A stretch of DNA of 64,000 nucleotides from Acinetobacter chengduensis. GTDB taxonomy: Bacteria > Pseudomonadota > Gammaproteobacteria > Pseudomonadales > Moraxellaceae. Positions 58,041 to 64,000 of the stretch are shown piece after piece. The notes under the pieces are model-generated. The model did no database searches and was not told the origin of the DNA. It saw only the letters and a program-made list of their open reading frames with translations. Positions within the stretch are counted from its first letter, which is position 1; each line of letters starts with the position of its first letter. Where the stretch lies: the NCBI RefSeq assembly GCF_003664645.1, contig NZ_RCHC01000001.1:186001-250000 (forward strand), in the 5' to 3' direction. Position numbers and translations under genes: made by a program.

Positions 58041-58495
58041 TGCCGACGCCGAAGGCTTATTATATCGGCAAAACTGTAAGCTGTTGCGTTTAATTACACC
58101 TATACGGTGTAAAAGCAGCTTACCCAAAAAAATATGCTGCCAACTTTGTTGGTTTTAAACGTAAACTGATACACATCAGATTAGTCGCGCCCTAATGCTA
58201 CATTCAGGCTACAGCGTTGATACATTGGATCTGCACAAGTTGTAAAGATACGATGATAATTCCGTATCAAGACACTCTATCTACAAAGAAGGGATGATCT
58301 TTGAGCAATGTGACAGTGAAAGTTACTCACATCCAATGTACCGCTCGTCCGCCAGTGAATTCCATCAGGTGACTTTAATCGTTTAAAGATTGAAGCCGTA
58401 TTGCCATCATCAATACGTGAATCAAAAACCGAAGCCCACTATAAAGAAGGCCGGTAAAAGAACTCAGACCGCAATCGGTATATTTGAGATCTGAG
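58041..58495 (+). ncRNA. Structured 5' leader of rne (multi-hairpin)
   Basis: A dense series of stems: TGCCGA/TCGGCA (58041-58070, with inner GCC/GGC); GTAAGCTG/CAGCTTAC (58076-58123, inner ACACC/GGTGT); CCAAC/GTTGG with a TTTT tail (58140-58156); CTGAT/ATCAG (58166-58179). A 10-bp long-range stem, TACATTGGAT (58221-58230) with ATCCAATGTA (58331-58340), encloses smaller hairpins at 58247-58268 and 58284-58303. CGTATTG/CAATACG (58397-58417) and CTCAGA/TCTGAG (58463-58495) follow. RNase E leaders in E. coli allow autoregulation by self-cleavage, and a Pseudomonadales-type element (rne-II) is described as I recall; this is probably its counterpart. Confidence 0.75.
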
Positions 58496-58568
58496 GGTTG
58501 ATCCGTTGTTTGATGTTCGCTACGTGTATAGCGATGTTTTGTTGTGTATCACTATTAGGTGTTACTCC

Positions 58569-61500
58569 ATGAAACGTATGTTGATTAATGCAACACATGC
58601 CGAAGAGATTCGCGTTGCACTTGTCACTGGACAACGTCTTTACGATTTTGACTTAGAAAATCGTACGCGTGAGCAAAAAAAATCCAATATCTATAAAGGT
58701 CACGTGACTCGCGTTGAACCTTCTCTAGAAGCTGTATTCGTTGAATACGGTGCAGGTCGTCAAGGTTTCTTGTCGATGCGGGAAATTGCCAACTCATATT
58801 ACAAAGCTGACCCTCGTCAAACTTCAAACATTCGTGAGCTCATTACGGAAGGTACTGAACTTTTAGTTCAAGTGGAAAAAGAAGAACGTGGCAACAAAGG
58901 TGCGGCTTTATCTACCTTTATTTCCCTTGCTGGTCGTTATTTGGTTCTTATGCCAAACAACCCTAAAGGTGGCGGTATTAGTCGTCAAATTTCTGGTTCA
59001 GTTCGTGAAGAACTCAAAGAAATGTTGGCGTCTTTAAATATCCCTCGTGGTATGAGCGTGATTGTGCGTACTGCAGGTATTGGCCGTTCGCAAGAAGAAT
59101 TACAACTTGACCTACAACATTTATTAGATCTTTGGGCACAAATCCAAAGCACGTCTAATTCTGGTCCATCACCAATGCTTGTTCATCAAGAAGCTGGTGT
59201 AGTAACTCGTGCAATTCGTGACTACCTACGTGATGACGTTGCAGAAATTCTGATTGACTCTGAGCAAGCCTACAACGAAGCATATAACTTTGTTAAAGCT
59301 GTGATGCCTCGTCAAATCGACAAGCTTAAAACCTATACTTTAAATGAACCGTTATTCGCTCATTTTGGTATTGAAAGTCAAATTCAAACTGCTTATGAAC
59401 GTGAAGTAAAACTTCCTTCTGGTGGTTCAATTGTGATTGACCAAACTGAAGCGTTAGTGTCTATCGACATTAACTCAGCAAAATCAACACGTGGTCACGA
59501 TGTAGAAGAAACTGCACTCAACACCAACTTAGAAGCAGCTGAAGAAATTGCGCGCCAATTACGTTTACGTGATATCGGTGGTTTAGTGGTCATCGACTTC
59601 ATCGACATGACCAAAGACCGTAACCAACGTATGGTAGAAGCGAAACTTCGTGAAGCAACACAAAGCGACCGTGCCCGTATTCAATTCGGTCAATTGTCTC
59701 GCTTTGGTTTAATGGAAATGAGCCGTCAACGCTTACGTCCATCATTAGAAGAAGCTACTGGTTATGTATGCCCACGTTGCCATGGCACAGGTATGGTTCG
59801 TGACCTCCGCTCTCTTTCACTTTCAATTATGCGTAAAGTTGAAGAGATTGCCCTTCGCGAACGTCATGGTGAAGTTCAAGTTGAAGTTCCTGTAGAAATT
59901 GCAGCCTTCTTATTGAATGAAAAACGCCATAGCTTGGTATACCTAGAGCAAACTTCAAATGTCCGTGTAACTGTATTGCCTCACCCGCATTTAGAAACAC
60001 CACATTACGAAATTTCATATAACCCAGAAGGCTTTGCGCCAACAAGCTATGAACGTACTGAAGCAACACGTTCAAGCGAAAAAGAATTGGGCTATGAAGC
60101 TTCTGAATGGCATTTAGAAGAAGAGCAGCAAGTCGCTCAAGCGCCTGTTCAAGCACAAGAAAAAAGCCATAAAAAGCAACAGCAAAAAGCTCAAGTTACT
60201 ACTCAAGCGCCAGTTGCTCAGGCCCCTGCTCCAGCAGTTGCAAGCTCTAGTCCATGTGCATGGTTAGAAAACTTGTTTGTACAAAAGCAAGCTGCCACGA
60301 TTGATCAATCACGTACTGCAAATAACGCAGCAACAATGATTGAACAAATGGTGAATGGTGGTGCTGTAAGCCGTGGTCAATTTGGCCAAGTCGGTCAAGT
60401 TGCTGTAGCAGCGACTACACCAGTTGCGACACCTGCAAGCAATGTGTACTTAGCGCCGTCTACATCTGTAACTCACAAGCCTGATGTCCGCGAGACAGAA
60501 AAGCATGTTGAGAAAGACGAAAAAGCAACACAGCGCAATCACAACAAAAAGCAACGCAACAAACATAAAGAACCACGTGAGCAAGTTGCTCAAGACAACA
60601 ATGCACCGCAACATCAAGTGCATGAAGAAGTGCTTCAAGTGTCGCGTCAAGAGCAACGTCAAGAAGCGCGTGAAAATAAGCGCAATTCACGTCGCCCACA
60701 CAACAACAGTCACAGCGAACAACAGCAGCATGATGTGCAACAAAATCATGAGCAACAAGCTGTTCCACGTCGTGACCGTAACAATCACCAACGTCCAAAC
60801 CGCCCAAATCGCCACCGCGATCCAAGCGTGTTAAATGAGCAAGCAATTGCTCAAGAGTTGGCGGTTGAAACCACATCGGCTGTCGCTTCGCGTCAACCTA
60901 AGGTAGAAACTGTTGAAGTTCCTCGCCAAGAGATTCTTCCAACAGCAATGGTGGTGAACCTAGACCAAGCGCAAAGCGAAATCGTTGCTTTAACGCCTGA
61001 AGCACCAGTGAAAGCTGAAAAACCAGCTCGCAATCAGGTTGCTGATGCAGCTCCAGCAGAAAAAGCTGTAGTTAACGAAGCACCAAAAGCAGAGCACAGA
61101 GCGAAGGCTAAACCACATCAAGAGCCTGCTGAAAAGCCAGCTCAAGATGCGCCAGTGAAACGTGCAAGCAATGACCCACGTCAACGCCGTCGTCAGCAAC
61201 GCGATCAAAACCGCCAAGCTCAAGCGCCGAAGTTATCACCTTCACAAGTGCCAACTTTGGGTCAATACACTGTGAGCAGTCTAATTCGCCATGTATATGG
61301 TGAAGATTGTTCAGTTCTGATTGAGCAGTTTGGCTTAATTCCAACATTCAACCGAGCTTTGCAAAAATTCACGGAAGAGTACGCAGCAACACTTTCAACA
61401 GTAGTAACACCTGTTGAGAAAAAACCTGTTACTCGCGATGTTGTCGTAGTTAAAGCAACACCTGAGGCAGAGCCTGCAGCGGTATTGGACTTAACCCCAC

Positions 61501-61946
61501 CGAAAGCAACCTCTGAAAATCGTGTGTCTAACGATCCACGCGTACGTCGTCGTTTAGCAAAATTAGCGGCTGAACAAGCTCTTGAGCAAGCGAAAAATGT
61601 TCAAGTGGAAGCAACTGAAACGACTGAAAGCACAGTTGAAGTAACACCCGTTGTGGAAAACACAGCTGAAGTCGTTCCAACAGTTGCAGAAAGCGTTCCA
61701 ACTCAAGAAACACTTGCAATTGAGCCTGTAGCAGAAGAAACTACTGAAACACCAGTAGAAGCTGAAGTAGCACCTATTGAGGTGATTGCAGAGGTTGAAG
61801 CTGAAGCAGAAGTGCAAGACGCAGTAGAAAGCACTGATGTTGCAGAAACAGATGACGAAAAAGCGAAAGCAGACAAAGATAAGCCTGCTCGCCCACGCCG
61901 TCCTCGTGGTCGTCCACCAAAGAAAACTAATCCTTCAGCTGAGTAG
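58569..61946 (+). CDS. rne: Ribonuclease E
   Basis: A 1125-residue endoribonuclease, core of the RNA degradosome. The catalytic half (about 1-510) has the S1 domain, [13 protein letters not shown] and VVIDFIDM (metal Asp), and the Zn-link CPRCHGTG. The C-terminal half is long, disordered and rich in Gln, Arg, Ala, Val and Glu. It holds two related arginine motifs, [11 protein letters not shown] (residue 868) and [11 protein letters not shown] (residue 988), a predicted folded stretch between them (about 898-945), and an AT-hook-like end ([12 protein letters not shown]). ATG 58569 gives the canonical start [13 protein letters not shown]; 21 further in-frame codons upstream are leader. Ends at a strong terminator. 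Confidence 0.97.
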   Translation: MKRMLINATHAEEIRVALVTGQRLYDFDLENRTREQKKSNIYKGHVTRVEPSLEAVFVEYGAGRQGFLSMREIANSYYKADPRQTSNIRELITEGTELLVQVEKEERGNKGAALSTFISLAGRYLVLMPNNPKGGGISRQISGSVREELKEMLASLNIPRGMSVIVRTAGIGRSQEELQLDLQHLLDLWAQIQSTSNSGPSPMLVHQEAGVVTRAIRDYLRDDVAEILIDSEQAYNEAYNFVKAVMPRQIDKLKTYTLNEPLFAHFGIESQIQTAYEREVKLPSGGSIVIDQTEALVSIDINSAKSTRGHDVEETALNTNLEAAEEIARQLRLRDIGGLVVIDFIDMTKDRNQRMVEAKLREATQSDRARIQFGQLSRFGLMEMSRQRLRPSLEEATGYVCPRCHGTGMVRDLRSLSLSIMRKVEEIALRERHGEVQVEVPVEIAAFLLNEKRHSLVYLEQTSNVRVTVLPHPHLETPHYEISYNPEGFAPTSYERTEATRSSEKELGYEASEWHLEEEQQVAQAPVQAQEKSHKKQQQKAQVTTQAPVAQAPAPAVASSSPCAWLENLFVQKQAATIDQSRTANNAATMIEQMVNGGAVSRGQFGQVGQVAVAATTPVATPASNVYLAPSTSVTHKPDVRETEKHVEKDEKATQRNHNKKQRNKHKEPREQVAQDNNAPQHQVHEEVLQVSRQEQRQEARENKRNSRRPHNNSHSEQQQHDVQQNHEQQAVPRRDRNNHQRPNRPNRHRDPSVLNEQAIAQELAVETTSAVASRQPKVETVEVPRQEILPTAMVVNLDQAQSEIVALTPEAPVKAEKPARNQVADAAPAEKAVVNEAPKAEHRAKAKPHQEPAEKPAQDAPVKRASNDPRQRRRQQRDQNRQAQAPKLSPSQVPTLGQYTVSSLIRHVYGEDCSVLIEQFGLIPTFNRALQKFTEEYAATLSTVVTPVEKKPVTRDVVVVKATPEAEPAAVLDLTPPKATSENRVSNDPRVRRRLAKLAAEQALEQAKNVQVEATETTESTVEVTPVVENTAEVVPTVAESVPTQETLAIEPVAEETTETPVEAEVAPIEVIAEVEAEAEVQDAVESTDVAETDDEKAKADKDKPARPRRPRGRPPKKTNPSAE

Positions 61947-61975
61947 CATTTGCAAAAATGCAGCTGATTAAAAAA

Positions 61976-62006
61976 ATCCAGTCATTTCGGTGACTGGTTT
62001 TTTTTT
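61976..62006 (+). terminator. Rho-independent terminator of rne
   Basis: CCAGTCA (61978-61984) pairs with TGACTGG (61991-61997) around a 6-base loop, followed by nine T residues. Confidence 0.93.
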
Positions 62007-62131
62007 GATACTTTTGTCAAATTAGGTTGATTGCACTAGATTAAAACGATTAAAACCCAATATCTCTACTGAATGCATCATATACCGCTAACAAAAGACG
62101 TATTGGATTACGCAAAATAACTAGGATTCTC

Positions 62132-63973
62132 ATGAGCCAAACTACACCACATGATCTGATTGGGATTGCAGATGTCGCTGCTAAAATTCCCAAATTTATG
62201 AGCAAAGTTCCAAATTTATTATCGGGACTCAAGCAAGCCTATTTACGCACTCCAAATACACCTGCTGGTCTTGGCATAGCATTTGAAAAAGCGGTTAAAC
62301 GTAATCCAGATGGTATGGCTTTGCTCTTTGAAGAACAAAAATATACCTATACCGAGCTCAACCAATGGGCCAACCAAATTTCACACTACTACCTTTCCCT
62401 CGGGGCTAAAAAAGGTGATGTGATTGCGGTGATGATTGAAAACCGCTCTGAACTTGTGGCATGTATTGTTGCATTAGCAAAAATTGGCGTAACGGCCGCA
62501 CTGGTCAATACCTCTCAAGTGGGTAAAGTGCTTGCACATAGCATTAACCTCGTAAACCCTATTGCAGTGATTGTGGGCGAAGAGTGCCGTGTAGCTGTCG
62601 ATGACATACGCAACGAACTGAGCGTAGCACCAGAGCGTTTACATTGGTTTGCCGATCATGCGACGCGCGTAGACGCAGGTAAAGCACCTAAAGGCTTTCA
62701 AAACCTTGCCCAGCTTATTGAGCAATTTCCAAAATTCAATCCACCTACAACGCAAAGTGTGAAAGGGAAAGACGGTCTATTCTATATCTATACCTCTGGT
62801 ACCACAGGTCTACCAAAGGCCGTGATTTTTACCAATAGTCGCTGGACGCTGGCATACGGCACTTATGGTCACATTTTAAATCTCACACCAGATGATGTGA
62901 TGTATGTGACCCTGCCTCTTTATCATGCAACGGGTACGGTGGTGTGCTGGTGTGGGGTGATTGCAGGTGCGGCAACACTCGCTATTCGTCGTAAATATTC
63001 AACCTCTTCTTTTTGGAAAGATGTACAAAAATTTGATGCTTCGGCAATTGGCTACGTGGGTGAACTTTGCCGTTACCTTATGGATGCACCACCATCTGAT
63101 CTAGAAAAAGGCCACCGTGTCACCAAAATGATTGGTAACGGCATGCGACCGAATATCTGGGACAAGTTCAAAGAACGCTTTGGCATTGAAGAAGTACTAG
63201 AGCTATACGCATCTAGTGAAGGCAATGTTGGCTTTAGTAACGTATTTAACTTTGATAATACTGTAGGTTTCTCACCTACCCCCTATGCAGTCATTCAATT
63301 TGATAAAGAAAAAAATGAACCGATCCGTAACAAAAAGGGTTGGTGCATTAAAGTTAAAAAAGGTGAAGTAGGCCTATTGGTGGGTAAAATCACTCGTCGT
63401 TCACCTTTTGATGGCTATACAGATCCAGAAAAAAACAAATCTGTAATTATCAAAGACATGTTTAAGCATGGCGATGCCTATTTCAACACAGGTGATTTAG
63501 TACGCGATATTGGCTTCCGTCATGCGCAGTTTGTGGATCGCTTGGGCGATACTTTCCGCTGGAAAGGCGAAAATGTGTCCACCACCGAAGTTGAAAACAT
63601 GGTGAGCGAGTACAGTAAAATTTCAGAAGCCGTGGTATATGGCGTAGAAATTCCAAATACCAATGGCCGTGCAGGTATGGCAGCCATTACCTTGCATCCC
63701 AATGCAGTATTGGATGAACAAGACTGCAAAAACATGCTGGCTGAGTTTAAAAAATGCCTACCAGCTTATGCTGTTCCTTTGTTTCTACGCATACAACAAC
63801 AGGTTGAAACCACAGGTACGTTTAAATATCAAAAAAGTAAGTTAAAAGAGCAAGGATTTGATCCTGAAAAAACCGATGATCGTATCTTGGTATGGTTGCC
63901 AAGTAATGATGCTTATTGTGAACTAACTGCTGATATTTTAAGCAATATCCAAGCTTACAAGTACCGTTTCTAA
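62132..63973 (+). CDS. Long-chain acyl-CoA synthetase, FATP/VLACS type
   Basis: A 613-residue adenylate-forming enzyme that activates long-chain fatty acids to CoA thioesters. The AMP-binding P-loop is YIYTSGTTGLPKAVIF (about 214-229), and YASSEGNVGF, YFNTGDLVRDIG and FRWKGENVSTTEVE are the later signatures; the last two match FATP/very-long-chain synthetases rather than FadD. The N-terminus lacks a clear membrane helix. AGGA lies 5 bases before the ATG. The gene is complete and ends 27 bases before the window edge. Confidence 0.9.
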   Translation: MSQTTPHDLIGIADVAAKIPKFMSKVPNLLSGLKQAYLRTPNTPAGLGIAFEKAVKRNPDGMALLFEEQKYTYTELNQWANQISHYYLSLGAKKGDVIAVMIENRSELVACIVALAKIGVTAALVNTSQVGKVLAHSINLVNPIAVIVGEECRVAVDDIRNELSVAPERLHWFADHATRVDAGKAPKGFQNLAQLIEQFPKFNPPTTQSVKGKDGLFYIYTSGTTGLPKAVIFTNSRWTLAYGTYGHILNLTPDDVMYVTLPLYHATGTVVCWCGVIAGAATLAIRRKYSTSSFWKDVQKFDASAIGYVGELCRYLMDAPPSDLEKGHRVTKMIGNGMRPNIWDKFKERFGIEEVLELYASSEGNVGFSNVFNFDNTVGFSPTPYAVIQFDKEKNEPIRNKKGWCIKVKKGEVGLLVGKITRRSPFDGYTDPEKNKSVIIKDMFKHGDAYFNTGDLVRDIGFRHAQFVDRLGDTFRWKGENVSTTEVENMVSEYSKISEAVVYGVEIPNTNGRAGMAAITLHPNAVLDEQDCKNMLAEFKKCLPAYAVPLFLRIQQQVETTGTFKYQKSKLKEQGFDPEKTDDRILVWLPSNDAYCELTADILSNIQAYKYRF

Positions 63974-64000
63974 TCAGAGAAAGCCCGTTTTTTGATAAAA

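Noticed and set aside
60460..61817. Several long minus-strand frames inside rne
   Set aside because: Shadows of the low-complexity RNase E tail; no ribosome sites and biased composition.

Overview
The window is about 64 kb of chromosome from a gammaproteobacterium that I place in Acinetobacter. The placement is an inference from gene order and protein style: asd followed by a FimV gene split in two and truA, leuC-leuD-lipoprotein-leuB, rppH-ptsP, and rne divergent from rluC plus a HAD phosphatase. The low GC, AT-rich intergenic regions and many short rho-independent terminators agree. No rRNA, tRNA, CRISPR array, phage or intact insertion sequence was seen. Most of the window is ordinary core chromosome; the main accessory block is an aromatic-acid catabolic cluster at 42.9-55.6 kb.

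Layout. 0-3 kb: a short-chain dehydrogenase, a lipid A acyltransferase and a family-4 glycosyltransferase (outer-membrane lipid synthesis). 3-12.4 kb: a small membrane protein, a membrane-anchored EEP-family protein, asd, the two FimV halves, an asparaginase, truA and an AraC-type regulator. 12.4-18 kb: infA, an LprI-like protein, two lipoproteins and leuB/leuD/leuC on the minus strand. 18-24 kb: a DUF2061 protein behind a Fur-like site, two paralogous membrane proteins of unknown function, a LysR regulator, two DUF2628 paralogues flanking a DUF2789 protein, and a HAD-IB phosphatase. 24-29.5 kb: rppH, ptsP, a DJ-1/PfpI protein, a small basic protein and a divergent LysE-exporter/Lrp pair sharing a perfect 13-bp inverted repeat. 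29.5-42.7 kb: several divergent regulator/enzyme pairs, carbonic anhydrase, an AidB-like acyl-CoA dehydrogenase with a TetR regulator, a secreted lipase-like hydrolase, a methyltransferase, katG, a DCC protein with a frameshifted DoxX-like partner, an MBL hydrolase and a DMT transporter.

42.9-55.6 kb: a compact hca-mhp cluster. hcaE, hcaF, hcaC and hcaD give the ring-hydroxylating dioxygenase for 3-phenylpropionate/cinnamate. HcaB makes the catechol, MhpB opens the ring in the meta position, MhpC hydrolyses the product, and MhpD-MhpE-MhpF convert the dienoate to pyruvate and acetyl-CoA. An HcaR-like LysR regulator is divergent from hcaE, and an OprD-type porin sits within the cluster. The cluster joins two pathways that occupy separate loci in E. 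coli, and lacks MhpA, MhpR and the MFS transporters HcaT/MhpT.

56-64 kb: a HAD phosphatase and rluC on the minus strand, rne on the plus strand behind a very structured leader of at least 450 nt, and a FATP-type acyl-CoA synthetase. The observations most worth a second look are the rne leader, the hca-mhp cluster and its internal RNA hairpins, the 4-bp duplication breaking the DoxX-like gene, the LysE/Lrp operator, the split FimV, and an orphan terminator at 41.66 kb that may mark a small RNA.
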